Below are positions 13,661 to 26,569 of a stretch of DNA of 64,000 nt, one piece after another. The position numbers and the translations under genes were made by a program. Every line of letters starts with the position of its first letter. Positions within the stretch are counted from its first letter, which is position 1. Origin of the DNA: Caprimulgus europaeus (taxonomy: Eukaryota > Chordata > Aves > Caprimulgiformes > Caprimulgidae); NCBI GenBank assembly GCA_907165065.1, contig OU015527.1:18613686-18677685 (forward strand), read 5' to 3'. The notes under the pieces were generated by a model. That model ran no database searches, was not told where the DNA came from, and saw only the letters and a program-made list of their open reading frames with translations.

Positions 13661-14686
13661 TCTGCTTATTTGTCTCCTATCTGACAAAACGCACAGATCC
13701 ATTTTTAGAACATAGAATCTTTTGTTTTTCATTCTAATTTTTGGGACAAACTGGGATGAAAATTTCAAGGTAGAGAGGAAAACACTGCATGCCTAAACTG
13801 AACATGGGACAATATGGTGATCCTTCCTGCCTGCCTTCCAACATTTTACTCTTGTTAACTATGTGTTTTCTTTTCCTTTTCCTCCTCATGCTATGTTAAA
13901 GCTTATTTTTCTAAAATTGTTACTTTGTAGCTTCTGTCTTTCCTTGCTATTATTTCCTATATTATCTTCACAGATGATGGTGCAAAGAGAACTGAATGAA
14001 ATGACTTACTGTAGAAAAGCCATCAGCAGCACAGTATCTTTCCACTGAAGAAAATTCAAATGCAATAAGCACAGAAATTGTGCTGGTAATTGTTGATAAT
14101 AATCTCAACACTTTCCCAGTCCATTTTTCCCTGCTCTGACCGCGTTTATGTTGTGGTTTGGACATGCCACATAAGGACACAATGATTACTCTGTGTTGCA
14201 ACCAAGCAGCTCTTTCCTGCCCTCGGATCTCTGGCAGCAGGTTGTTGTTTCCCCTGGACATCAGATTCCCTTCTCCGCTCTTTCCACATGGACCTGATGC
14301 CAGCAGCAGGACTGAAAGCCAGGCCAGAAGTGATGGCTGACCTCCCACCTGGGTACTTCTTATGGGAATCTGATCCATTGGAAAAAACATCCCAGTGAAA
14401 AATCCAGCCTGTTTCTTGGAAGGTGCTCACACCCCCAGTGTAAACCTGAAGGCAGGAAATAACTCTGTAGAACAGAATAGTTTTTAAAATTAATGAAAAC
14501 TGCCTGGAGAATAGAATCTCATTTTTCTAAACTCCATGATGATGCACTACAGCCGACCCATGTGTTAACCAAAACTATTTAGATATGCAAAAGTTGAATT
14601 TCAATAATGTAAATCCTTGCAGAGTTTTTTGTAATCAGTTTTCAATGTCCTTTATAATAGTTTTTCTCTCTCTCACTCTCTTTCAG
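13661..14686. other. Unique non-coding sequence, no gene seen
   Basis: A GC-richer patch at about 14110-14440 carries overlapping open frames on the minus strand (140 codons at 13968-14390 and 94 codons at 14146-14430) and a short one on the plus strand. None shows a signal peptide, a domain motif or a recognisable relative. I judge them chance open frames. Confidence 0.6.
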
Positions 14687-14840
14687 TAACTATCGCTACA
14701 TCTGCATTGTTCTGCAGCTAGTGTCATTACAGGTTAGGGACCAGCTGAAGGAACCGATGACAGCGTCTGCTCCAGATGACCTGCCATCCTTTCCAGTGCC
14801 ATTCTGGGATGGATTCCCAAGGCTAGCAGCTGGATTGTGA
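14687..14840 (+). other. Exon-like open segment ending in a stop (weak)
   Basis: A long pyrimidine tract (TTTTTCTCTCTCTCACTCTCTTTCAG) ends in AG at 14685-14686, a good splice-acceptor shape. In the frame beginning at 14688 the sequence stays open for 50 codons to TGA at 14838-14840, reading NYRYICIV near the start and FWDGFPRLAAGL at the end. It could also splice at a GT at 14733. I recognise no protein family. It could be a non-coding RNA exon or chance; no matching upstream exon was found. Confidence 0.12.
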
Positions 14841-15400
14841 AACTTCAGTATATAAATCATGATTTAAAATACAAAAGAAGGAGAAAACGTCTATGCACAA
14901 AGGGGAAATGTCAAGCACTGGGTTGTTTATAACATAACTCATTAGGCTTGGACCTTTATGTTTACTTTTATACTCTATTTGCAAGAAAATAATTGAAATA
15001 GTTGGGAAACATTTTTTTTTTTTTCGTGAGTGTCTGATAACAAAGATTCACTTGCCCTGATAATGGGGAACAAGAGAGAGCTTAGTGCACATACAGTAAC
15101 TTGCAAGGTGACATTTGCTTGTATAAATGGAAGATCTGTGTTGATATTTCTGAGCAGTTGTCTGGGTGACACCCATGCATTTCAGTAAGAATCCTGGGAA
15201 ATCCCCCCAAAATATTGGGACTTATTCAAAGTGCTTTTATTTTCTGTAAGCAAGAGAAGTGAGATGCAGTAACAGGGAATGCTGACAGTTACTAGAAAGA
15301 GAGTCTGTAAGTCCTTGAAGAAGACAAATTGAAAAAAAAGGAAAATGTTTTCTATTTCCCTAATTTAAAAAAACTCACAGGAGTTCTCTTTCTATGACAG

Positions 15401-15521
15401 GGCTCCCCTCATTCCTAGGAGGTGGATTGTTGCAGAACTGTTAGCCGGCTTTGATGCTAGGAAAAGATTCTTGCCAGTCTTGTACTATCTCCACAACATC
15501 CATCCCAAAATGTCTATTAAG
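15401..15521 (+). other. Exon-like open segment with splice-type borders (weak)
   Basis: The segment is preceded by a pyrimidine-rich TTCTCTTTCTATGACAG and followed by GTATGT (15522-15527), which fit acceptor and donor consensus. One frame (codons from 15402) is open through it and in total from 15369 to the TGA at 15576-15578. Within it the reading includes PRRWIVAELLAGFDARKRF and ends HNIHPKMSIK. Length is 121 bp, a normal internal exon size. I do not recognise the peptide, there is no in-frame start upstream, and its phase does not join the 14687-14732 version of the previous segment. Chance is the leading alternative. Confidence 0.15.
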
Positions 15522-18425
15522 GTATGTGCTGAAACAGAGACAAAGATGGGGAGAGGAGCCCAAGGCTCCACTGATTGAAGTAGTGAGCTAGTTCATCAGA
15601 GAGCAACTAGAAATAAAATTTTTAGTGAGCTTTTCTCTGAGAAGCACTGTGAGTTGACATGGAATGTAGTCAGGACATTTGCGCCAGCAGTGCTTGTGAA
15701 TCAGGATTTAGTTCACTGATGTTAGAATTAAAATTCAGTTAGGAAAATGGCTTAATCATTCTCTCATTGGACACCATGGGAAAACAGATGAACTTGATAT
15801 ATTTCATGTTATACAAATAGTAACAATCTCCAAGAATTAATTAATTGATGGCCTAAAGGCTATGAAGAAAAACATTACATTATAATTCCCACAGGAACAG
15901 CTGAGGTTACGATTGTGCAAAAAATAAATTCAAGGGAGTCCAAAACTAATGTCAGATTTGGCTTTCATGAACTGATTTTCCCCAGCCAGACTGTCACATC
16001 AGTTTGGGTTTATTTTTCCAACTCTTTGAGCGTGACATCTCTTTGTGTGACTTTAAGTGTTATGAAACACAGAAGGGACTTGGGAAGAACCTATAGGCTG
16101 TGTTCTGCCACGTCCACCATTTAATATCTAGAAGACCCTTTTTTAAACTGTTTGGATCCCAACTCACTAGGGAATTCAGAATACCTGGATGACTCTTGTA
16201 GTATTGATGCTAGTCTCCTTGTGTTCTTGCAAGACCATCACAAGGTGAAATAATGAGCCACGTCATGTTTTTGATAACACCATCTGAAATGCCTGGGAGT
16301 AAAGGTTGTGAGGACAGGGGGCAAACACAACTTTTTCCTTACCTCATTTGGTTTTGCATTATGTGGCTTTATCTCTGTCTCCTAGTACTCTCTGTAAGCC
16401 TTTTTCATCAGAGAGAATCCTAAATTCTTCACTTACTCTTTGATTTGTGAAAGCACTACAGAGCTGAATATTTTGCTTTAATTTAATTTATAAGGAAAAA
16501 GACTTGGGCTGCAATTTGCACCATGAAATTTTGTGACCTCAGATCCAGTGATAAGGCAAGCATTATGTAAACCATATTAATGCCCTGTGAAACAAAGAGA
16601 AAAGAGTACATTAACAAATAGGGAAGATCTGTTCAGGCAAAATGAAATAATACAGTGCTTCCCTGGAAGAATAATAGTAAGCACTGTCTGAATTTTAATT
16701 AGCAGAACTAAAGCAAAAAAAAATATGATATGGCTGGAATAAAGGAGTACTTGCCACAGGAGTACTGCAGGGCCTGCTGAATGAATACATGTACAGTGCT
16801 TTCTGATCCTAAGGTGCTATATATGTTAAGAGTTAGTGACTTTCAGCAAGTAAGCCCATTAAGTAAATAAATCTATGTTTACTATCTACTGCATATATAT
16901 TTCATTGGACTAGATCTTGGAACTGTCCTAGCTGTGTAACGTGCAGTGTGGATTATAAAAAGGCAGCACATACATGGTTGTTTATGGCACTTGGCATGAA
17001 AGCAACACATTTGTCATGTCACCTAGATGGTCACCTGCCAAAAGTTGCCCACATCTTGTTATCTGCTTGTGTGTCAATAATATACTTATCCTGGTTGTCT
17101 ACAGTTACATTAAGTCAGTCAAGTTTCCAGGGAGTATAGGACCATTTGTGTGCTATAGACAGAGAGGGAATTTGGGTGCAGTGAAAGGAGGTGAATGCAT
17201 ACTTTTAAACTTTCTAAGTAATTCAAGCCTTCAAGCCTAATAATGTCAACAAAACACACTAATTATTTAAACAAAAGGACCTGCAGATAAGAGGAGAGCT
17301 CAGATGCTGGGCAGCATCTAAAATGTGGAGCTGCCTAACAAGATTAGTATTTTTATACATGTTCTATCTTACTCTGTATAAATATCTTATACATGGTAAT
17401 GTTGTTTGCCACAAAAGAAACGAACCTATTAAAACCCAAGAAAACCATCCGATGCCTGGAATTGCACAGACATATTTAATAAGTACTTTACATTCCAGTA
17501 GTGAGAAACTCAGAGTGATACCCTGAGAAATTCCCAAAATGGTATGTGAAAATGCCAAACACTGGTTTTCTGGTAGTCCAAGCTGGTAAGTGTCAGAATG
17601 CACCATGTGAGGACAAGTGCTATTTGCAGTGGCTATGGGAGGAGTCCCAGTGGTCCCTCCTGCTCTGGACAAGCACAGGGAAGGTCAACAAGGCGGGGGC
17701 TCTGTGGTATCTGGAGACCACCAAGATACTGGATAGTGCTCTGGAGAGATTTGGCAGTGAGCAGTTGAGCTGGGTCAGTGTAAACACCTGCACTGTATCT
17801 GAGCTGCTAACTTCTGAAAAGGAATTTTCTCCTAATTGGTCTGTGTAAAGAAAACTAATGTTAGGCAGGGAAAAAAGCATAGAGTGGTCAGAGAGTGGAT
17901 AAGAACCATAGTCTGACCTAGCTGTGTCTTGTCTGTGACAAAGAAAAGTGAAATAAATTGCAAGGTCATTGCACTCTGCCTGTATCAGGCTGTCTTTCAT
18001 ATTCAATAAATGATGTGTGATTACAGTAAGCAGCTAGCTTTAAGGGAGTATATTTTGGCAAGGCCTCTCCCCTCTCTCTTCAGGACTGGTACTATGGCTT
18101 TGTGCCATGGTATCCTCCTACCTGTCAAAATACTTCAGTCTGAGCACACTGACTGCTACCGAGTGAAGAGTAAGCCTGGTGTTAGGCAGCCGCCTCTGGA
18201 ATGTGTCTCACCAAGGCAAAGTTGCTGGGCAGAGAGGTTGCTCCCTCCATACCCACAGGGTCATTCTGATAACAACAGGACTTCCCTCGCCAGATCAGAG
18301 AGGGGTGGTTTTAGGAGCTAGCAGGCTATTTTGTCTAGGTCTGTTAGTGGAGGATACAGAAAAGTGATTGTCTCATTCATCTATTTTCCCCTTTTTCCCA
18401 CTCCAAAATGACTCTGTCAAGATGT
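15522..18425. other. Unique non-coding sequence, no gene seen
   Basis: The segment is AT-rich with scattered short open frames on both strands. The longest (128 codons on the minus strand at 17620-18006, 100 codons on the plus strand at 17546-17848) overlap each other antisense and lack recognisable motifs. No transposon, RNA gene or tandem array is visible. Confidence 0.65.
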
Positions 18426-18486
18426 GGTGGGGGTTTTTTTGTTGTTTTGGTTTGGGGTTTTTTTGTACTTAAGGGTTGTTTTTTTC
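18426..18486. repeat. GTTT-rich low-complexity tract
   Basis: Runs of T7-8 alternate with GG and GTTG units, the same kind of tract as at 1773-1823. A minus-strand open frame over it codes for a lysine- and threonine-rich string that simply reflects the repeat. Confidence 0.7.
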
Positions 18487-18964
18487 TCATTGCTTTCCCT
18501 CAAAAGCTCAACATTTAAATTTGTTTCTTTTATGGGTACATAAGCTGAAGACAGATTTTGTTTGCTTCCCTTTACTGAACTTCTCTTGTTAAAAATGACT
18601 GATGCTTGTTTATCCTCTCTTTTGTGCTTTGAACAGATATCAAATCCCATGCTTTGAGAAAGAAGTATAGAAGGGGATCATGGATTCATCATCATTCATC
18701 ATGCACTTCAATGTGCATGTGTGTGCCTGCACTGCAAACTGAGACTGCAGATAAATTCATTTGTCTGCTTGCAGTGAGCTGTAATTAGACTTCTAACTAG
18801 CTGGAAAGTGACTGTTCATTACACTGCAGTGCTACAGAGCTAGATTAACCTTTTTTGAGGCTTTTAAAAAGCACCATTTGCACTTTCTGGCATCTACTGA
18901 ATAACAATAATAATATATCCAAATAACTTCTTAGTAGTTTGTAATGCAATAGCATATATGAGCC

Positions 18965-19075
18965 CACATCATCAACTGGGAGCCCACTGGATTAGGTCCC
19001 ATACAAACACTCTATGTTTTGGCTCCATCCAAAAGGTCTTACAGTCTAAGCAAGACTGAGCCAGATACAGCTTTT
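18965..19075. repeat. Possible ancient amniote interspersed repeat
   Basis: The order of blocks (GGTCCCATACAAACAC, then a TGTTTTGGCTCCATCCAAAAGG block, then TCTTACAGTCTAAG, then AGATACAG) resembles a repeat tail I associate with turtle and crocodile genomes, in which a 'ctgtacaaacac' block is followed by 'aagagcttacaatctaag'. The match is from memory, gapped and diverged. If right, it is a relic of a transposon active in early reptiles. I cannot assign the family. Confidence 0.3.
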
Positions 19076-22000
19076 TTTGAGACTGTCAACTTCCCATGTA
19101 ACTCTGCACCTTCTGGGACTTCCTGCGTCATTCTGGCCCAGAATGTAAGCAGCACTTGCGACAACGGCAAATCTCATTTCTCCTTTACAGTAGATGTCTT
19201 TATTGCTCCTCTCCCAGTGCAGATGGCTTCCTAAAGGAAGATTTGTCTGTCGTGAGCGGAGTGCCCCAGTATAAGCACCATCTGGCAGTGCAGAGCCAGC
19301 GGGGAAACTCTGATGTCAACCTCCGGCTGGCTGATGGTACACAAGGATGGCCACTGTTTGCACCCACAGTCTTTGGCTACTGTCTTCATCCCTAAGGTCT
19401 GCTAAAAGCTAATTCAGCTTCACAAAATACCAGGAGAGAAGATTGATAGGTGCCTTGTCCAAAATGCAAAAGTGTAGAGGCCACCTTAATGAGACCAACG
19501 GCTCCTTTGAACCAGTGGGGAGATTCCTCAGCCACAGTCAAGGATTTAGACCTGACTGTTTAGTCCTTGAGATGACGTTAAATAACTTTCCAAGCCTATG
19601 TTGTGTATAACAGATGCAAGTATGTATTCCCCTGTCTTCAGATATCTTGGAACAGGAATTCTAAGACAAATAAATTCCTCAGCAGCCTTTAATTGGCGTG
19701 GTATTTTCCCCCGTAACAATATAAAATTCTTATCATTTAGTCTGAAATATGCTGTTCTCCTATGAATAGTCAGTTTTTCTTGGAAACCTGAACAAAATCA
19801 ATGTATGCACTTTTAAGAAGAATAAAATAAAATTGTATTTCTACTGCTGCTGTAGAGAAAACACTTGAGTGTTCATTCTTACCAGCTTTAACACTGAAGC
19901 CTAAGAAATCAGAAAATGTACATCTGGCATAGGAACATCTTTAAAATGGCAGTAATCTCTTTCAATGCTCAGATAAATTCTATTTTGATCATAAGAGCCA
20001 TCATATTAAAAAAAAAAAAATCTATGTGTATGTGAAACAGCTGTCAGGGACTATTATTCTGATTTCGTAATGGTGCTTATTTGTATAGACACATTCAATG
20101 AGTTTTGTAGCATACTAAAAGTCAATACAAGGAAGTTTTGGTTCTCAGTGTGTAAGAATTTATGTCTGTATGTGAATGATTGAAGGGATGTAGAGAACAA
20201 ATCAGGCTTCCTAACAGAAGGGAAGCTGGAGAGTGCAGCTACAGTACCTTTAACAAAGTCTCAGGTTTAATGAAGTCTGCTCTTCCTCAGAGATGATGCT
20301 TTACCATTTCTTTAGCCAGCAGTTATGTGTACTGCAACCCTAGCCCATTGACAGTATGCAGAGGTCTTTTTGATGTCAAAAAGACCTTCAGAAAAACGGG
20401 TTTTTCATGTTTCTGTTTTAATATTTCATGTTTACTAGGTTTACTGTACCATTTCATTAGCCTTTTCCATTTGTTTACCTATAGTTTCTTGTCTTAAATT
20501 ATAAATATCTAAGGGTAGTGGATGTCTTTCTGTGCTGTATGTAGTCACCTAGCACCAGAAGAGCTGTGACTTATTATCTATGCTGGGCAACCAAAGTACT
20601 ATAAGATACCTTTGTGGAAGACTCAGATAGAGAATACCTGGTTGTTACAGAACCTGATATCAGAGGGACTGCTGTACTACATTATGGTAATGACTCCTTC
20701 CATCCTGAAAAATAGTTAAAGGGTTATCAAAACTAATCTGCTACCAACTTTAGGATTTGAAAAATGAGCTTGAAACCCAGCAAGAAAACCTTTACAGATG
20801 CTGTGATTTCTACTGGAAGAATAGAACTTACCATGCTATGCTTGTACTTCTGTTGTTTAGTACAGGAATTAAACCTTCTGACACAGAGTAATGTATCTGT
20901 CTGTAGAGAGACCCTTGATAAAAAGTTCTTAGAGATACTGTTGTAGAGCAATCTAGAAATACACTCTTGAGCCTTTTTGAAAATTTTGTCTAAACTGGAG
21001 AGGAACTTGTGATGTAGACACGTGACATCAAGAAAGGAGAGTCAGCAGGAAAGAACATGCTGAGGAGCAAGTGGACATACCAGAAGTTTCTTACTGCATC
21101 CCTTGGGAGCTACGAAGTGACATATACTTTTGAAATTTAGAGGGGAAGATCCCCAATCCTTTTCTGTCAGTAGGTCAGGAGCTGAGAGCAGCTGCAGCAG
21201 CAGCAGAGAAGTGTGGCGAGAGCCTGCCAGGAAGGCCCAGACTCTACACGGGGCCAAGAGCCAGAAAGCTGCAAGATGGAGCACGTACAGCTGCTACGAA
21301 AGAGCACTTCTTGGTAGTGCAATGTATATGCATGCCTCCCAGATGCCTACTGGAGCTGTGACCTTAAACAAGTTCCTTGTTTCATGGAGTTTTCCCCCAA
21401 ATCTGTTTATGATTCAAAAATTGCAAAGCTCACTCAAGTAGCAAATTGTGAACTCAGTGTTTAAGATGCCACAAATGGAGCAAGTGATTGCTTGCAGTAT
21501 GACTGGATGTAAGCAAGCTTTATCCCACTGATTAATTATCTTTGAATAAGATTGGTGATTAGGCCTAAATTTTATTCAGAGGTGTCAGAGATAGGAGGAA
21601 TTAATACATCTTCATTCCCCTTGTTATAACAGGTCAAGTAGCAAAACCTAGAAGAAGTTCAAAGTTCATTATCTATACAGTTTTCCCACTGATCCTAATG
21701 GGAATGGGTTCCTCAATCTTAGCTTTGTCATTGCTAATGGCTTACTCTGTAGTTAGACTTCACATGTCACGCAAGATAGTTTTACTCCATGCCATCACTG
21801 CAGTAGAGGTACCATTCATTCCTGTCCCTCAGGGACAGCACCAACTGTGCAGCTGCAATGTAACCTCGAGCTCAGTCCCATGATATAAGCCAATCTGATA
21901 AATCACTGTATTTGGCAGTGGTTTAAACTAATACCCTTGCACTGGAGCAGGGTCTAAACACTAAGACAGTAATGCACTGTTCAGAGAGAGCTCTGGGAGC

Positions 22001-24525
22001 CCTCTTTGCCACAGCTGAGTTGCCAGCTGCCTGTGCAAGGGACAGCAGCCTGCAGGAGGTCTGCCAGCCCTGACCTCTTCATACAGAACGGCAGGCTCAG
22101 TTTCGCAAACGAAGCTCTAAATTTAACCTCTTTTCGTACAGCTTTATTGCAGCTTAACTACAGCCTTACACACATGCAGTACATGTTAGATAAAACGCGT
22201 GCAAATGTATTTGTACCAGAACATGCTGACTGCTCATATGGCCATGCCCTTAGCAGATCAAGTAACCAACAGTAGTTTAAATAAACTTTCTATGTCATGG
22301 AGTTAGTAGTACTGTTTAGATATTTCAGTGAATGTGCTCTACTTATTACTATTTTGCTTCCGCAGTCCCAGAGAAATCTTTGTACATTCAGAGTGGAATA
22401 TTAAATAGCCTTTGCCAAATAGAAAATGGAATCAATTTACTCCACAGTTCATTAAAGCTTTTTCATTTGTTCAGTGTCTTTTATTGTGTATCAAATTATC
22501 CTCATCAACATAAGAATGAATTCTAGAGAAGGCATATATACTATGAGGTGCTTAGAGATAGGACACAAAATATGACATGAATATGAATAATCTGTACATT
22601 CTTTTTAATAGATAATTTAATTTTTCCTGATCCCATGAGACTTTGGAAGGGGTTGTAAGAAGTTCCTGAAGTATTGAACATCCCTTCCATAAATAGCCAC
22701 AAATAATTATGAAAATACAATGCTGAAACCACAAGAGCTGGCTTTGGTTTCTGAATGCAGCTTGTACATACAGTGAGAGCTTAAAGTTTTATGTGGTTCC
22801 TAGACAGGCCTGTGCTGAAGGATATGATTTAGATTGCTTTAGATCTAAATATGTGACACTTTGCTGGGCATTTATGTATTTTATTTTGGAAGGTTTAGTA
22901 CTCAGATCTTTGAAATACCAACTTATCTGAAATAAAAAGATAAGATTTTAAGACCAGATGTTAAAAACTGTGAAAGTATTAAGCATGAGTAAATTCATAC
23001 CTGTAAACTGAATCTAGGAATTTAAATTATTCCAGTGGCAAGTGAAATCTATTATTCATATGAGCTAAACACCAGAAGAACAATCTATCCCACATTTCAT
23101 AAGTCAAACTTTAAAATTCTAATGTTCTTCCTACCCCTAACTTTCACAGCCACAAATTGTTATTACAAAATTTAGATAGTCATCTATTTTTCACAGGGAC
23201 TTTGTCCCCTTCAGGTTCATCTGCACAACAAAATTAAGGTATGACTGTAACATGGTAGTTTGTCCACACCAACCTCATAGGGCAAGTACTGGTAACAGTA
23301 ACAGTCATTGCAGCAGCACAGTCTTCCTGCGTGCTATCAGAAAAGAAACTCTCCAGAGACCCTTAATTAAATTAGAAGCGGTACACTAGGATCTGGTACC
23401 ACTGCACTTCCCTAGGCAGACATATCTTTACTTTCTCATCAAAATCACCAAGAGGGTTAGGAGCACAAATCTTTATTGACTGCTGGTAAAATTTGTTACA
23501 CTAACTCATTGAGGCACTTCATAAGTCTTCCTCTAACTTATCTTCATGGGTTATACAAATAATAAATACTGCTCTTCTGCCCATCTATCGATCAAACAAC
23601 AGATGGAGTTGTTTGAGCTAATAGTGAACTAATGGTATACTAACAGTTCTCTCAGGAAGAAAAAAGCATGCTTAGCTTTGTAAAAACTAATAGTTCCTCT
23701 CCTGCTCTGAATTTGATAACTAGCTAAAATATACTACATGGTACCATGCTCTAAGGTAATGCCATTAACTACCTCTGTATTAATAGGGGTGGTTGTTATT
23801 AAGAACCATCTGCAATCATCTTTCTTGCAACATTTCTTTCTGCTGTTGGGAGAGCCAGAAAATAAGTGTGTGCCATTCTGACTGGCCCAGCAGTTAATGT
23901 GGATCTTTGGTGTTACACATTATAGTCCACAGCTATATAAATTAAAAAAAAAAATTAGTTTATTGAGAACTTGTATTTGTATACATGTATATTGTATTGA
24001 CTTTAAAAGAAAATCTCTAAGTCAGCTTGATATGCTTTCTTTTGTGTATATAATCTTTACAGCTCTGAGTTCCATTCTGCACTGGTCCATGATATAATAA
24101 CAATTTGTTACTTTATATTCTTTCTGAAGACCTAAAACAGCTCTTAAAGCCTGACATGAAAACACGTATTTTAAAAACATTCAATAATTACTCATCTAAT
24201 GACCATAAAGGCTGAGTGGCTTTTCTGGTAGGAATCCTTTATTGCAAAGGAATTGTAATGTGGAAACTCTTTAAATGACAAAAGTAGTATTTTGGTTCTT
24301 AAGGAATATCTCTAGGTATACTGCATAGGCTGCAGACATGCAGAATAATCTTTAGAGGAGCTAGTGGGTAGTGTTTCAGAGTACACACCTAAATGAAATA
24401 GGATTTCACATTCCATTTCAGAGGTCATTTAAGAGTTGATGGTTTTGTCTAGAACATGAAGAAAAATCAATCTGAATTAACTTTTAAAATGGATTGGCTG
24501 AACCACATTAAATTTCTGTGTAGCT
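19076..24525. other. Unique non-coding sequence, no gene seen
   Basis: A moderately GC-rich patch at 19230-19400 and another at 21130-21300 carry short open frames without recognisable motifs. The GCAGCAGCAGCAG run near 21191 is a minor CAG repeat. A perfect hairpin at 20362-20387 is listed separately. Otherwise nothing stands out. Confidence 0.65.
20362..20387. repeat. Perfect 12-bp inverted repeat with 2-base spacer
   Basis: The left arm AGGTCTTTTTGA (20362-20373) and right arm TCAAAAAGACCT (20376-20387) are exact reverse complements separated by TG. The loop is too short for a pre-microRNA hairpin. There is no downstream T-run pattern of a known element, so function is unknown. It may be a replication-slippage or templated-repair product. 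Confidence 0.8.
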
Positions 24526-24620
24526 AACTCTCATTTAGAATGTATTAATTTACTTTGGAAGTAAATGTAGCTAAATCGAATTAGGGCCACTTTAATTTTG
24601 AATGAGAATGTGCACATAAT
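24526..24620. repeat. Imperfect inverted-repeat segment
   Basis: An exact 8-bp pair (ATTTACTT at 24548-24555 and AAGTAAAT at 24559-24566) lies inside a wider, looser symmetry: CTCATTTAGAATG near 24530 mirrors TTTTGAATGAGAATG near 24595. The right arm appears to carry an extra insert. The layout could be the relic of an old palindromic DNA element or an amniote-wide conserved repeat, but I cannot name a family. Confidence 0.3.
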
Positions 24621-26569
24621 GCAGTTGAAGTAATCACAACTTTAAATTCACACCTGTAGTTAATTTGAATTAGTGTTCCTGAGTGTTCCCAAACATATAA
24701 ACTCTAATCTCACTGAAGTCAATAAACATTTCTTCAGGTGTGCATTCTTATGTATCCAGATAAAACAGAGCAAGCAGGACAGCCCAAAGGAGCATGCCCT
24801 GACAGCGAATAACGCTGTGGATGCAGGGTGAAGGTAGAGTTTCCTATCTAGCAAAAGCTATGGTGAAAGCAACTGTCTCTTATGAGTGGTATCATCCAGT
24901 ACCTGAACACTGAAAACATTTAAAACCACCTACTGACAACATTTCATTATATCTGTGACAGCCAAATTTTTGATAGGGAAATAATGTTATCAAAATTGAC
25001 TGCAGTGGGTTGCTACCACTTGACAGGCAAACATCACCTGTGACAACTGAGAGGCATTTAATGAACTGTGGGTGTTGATTACATATGCCAAGCTCCCTGC
25101 TCTCATTGCAGACTGCAAATCTTAATGACCTGGTTTGCTGTATCCCTGATGGCCACCCGCTGCCAGGTACGCTTGCTCTACATACGGCTTGCTGCTTCTT
25201 TGAGGAGCTGCAAATGGAAGGGGCTGAAAGAGCATTTATTTGAGCTATTGAAAAAACAGTGGGAGATGTGAAGGAAGACAATAGGGATAATACAAGCTCT
25301 AATAAGACCATTTTTACTCTTACAGTGCAGATTAAAATTTACGCGACAATAATCAACGTGGCAGGTGAACTGCAGGATTTCTGCCCAGAGTCTCTGTTCA
25401 AAGGTAACAGAGTGCAATGGCTGTATCACTGAGAAATGCCAAGATATGAAGGTGAAGCAGATAACTTGGTAATACCTGCACACAGATGAGTGGACTGTAC
25501 TGAGAAGTAAGAGAAACAGGACATCTGGCTATCAGGACTTGGTTGATTTTGTGCAGGTAAACCGAAAATACTGCAAGAGTGAAAATCTCAGAATTTAAAA
25601 ATCAGAACAAGACGGCTTGTAGTGAATTTAACTGTCTGTGATATTTCAGTAAAAGATAAAGTTATCTAAATACTTTTAAATAAAAAATTACCAGGTTGCA
25701 AACACTGTTATCACAGATTTTTTGGAAAGAAGTTGAAGGTATAAGCAATTCTGATCAATAAAATTTTGAACAGAGCAATGTGCTCGATTTCTGCATTGTT
25801 TTAGTTTTAAATGTGGTCATTTAAAAAAGTTTCATTGAAATAGTCAGACTACTTATCTTTTCCAACAGATATATCAGACTTATAATGAAGACAGATTTTA
25901 TAAACTATTAGCTTCTGTCTTATCTCACATAATATGAAACTTTCACATTTTTAACACATACAAGCCACCTGACAATTTCACCTTCAAGTGAAACTGTGCA
26001 CCTACAGTTAAATTAAAATTTATAGCAGATCCCCATATAAATAAAGCATAACATTCTAACTCTACACTTAGATGTTTATGTAACAGCCTTCTTTTAGAAG
26101 AGTAACATTATTATATTTGTTATTAAAAAAAACCACCACCAAAACTATTTGGTATTCATGGGTTTATGGATGACTTGTAAGTACGTCAAGCTTGCTCATA
26201 CAGAGAAGGCATTAGTGAGAGCCAGAAAAAGAAAGAAAATACAGTTGATTGATAGAAAATAGAGTGTGTCTGTACAATGCAATGCATGACAGGTGACATT
26301 TTTGCATTTGTTGTCAAAATTTTCTATTTCCACTAAGGTATCATTTTAGTTATGCTCAGATTCTAAGAAATTTAAAGCCAATAGTAATTAATTCTGTTAG
26401 CATGAAACAGATTCAGGATACAGACTTCAGGCAACTGGTTCTAACCCAATTAAAAACTCCTAATGAATCATCAGGATTTTGTGTGTATGAAAGTATGAGA
26501 GCTGGACAGCACTGAGCCTACAGCATCCCATTGGTGTGCCTTCCATTGCCTTCCATAAGAGCTGGACAG
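24621..26569. other. Unique non-coding sequence, no gene seen
   Basis: A 139-codon minus-strand open frame (24892-25311) begins with a hydrophobic stretch but has no recognisable relative and no promoter or splice context. A 10-bp exact tandem (TGCCTTCCAT twice, 26537-26556) is flanked by two copies of AGAGCTGGACAGCA about 62 bp apart, a small local duplication. The rest is AT-rich and featureless. Confidence 0.6.

Noticed and set aside
24892-25311. 139-codon minus-strand open frame with a hydrophobic, signal-peptide-like start
   Set aside because: No recognisable relative, no splice or promoter context, and cysteine-rich composition that matches no family pattern I know; chance is sufficient.
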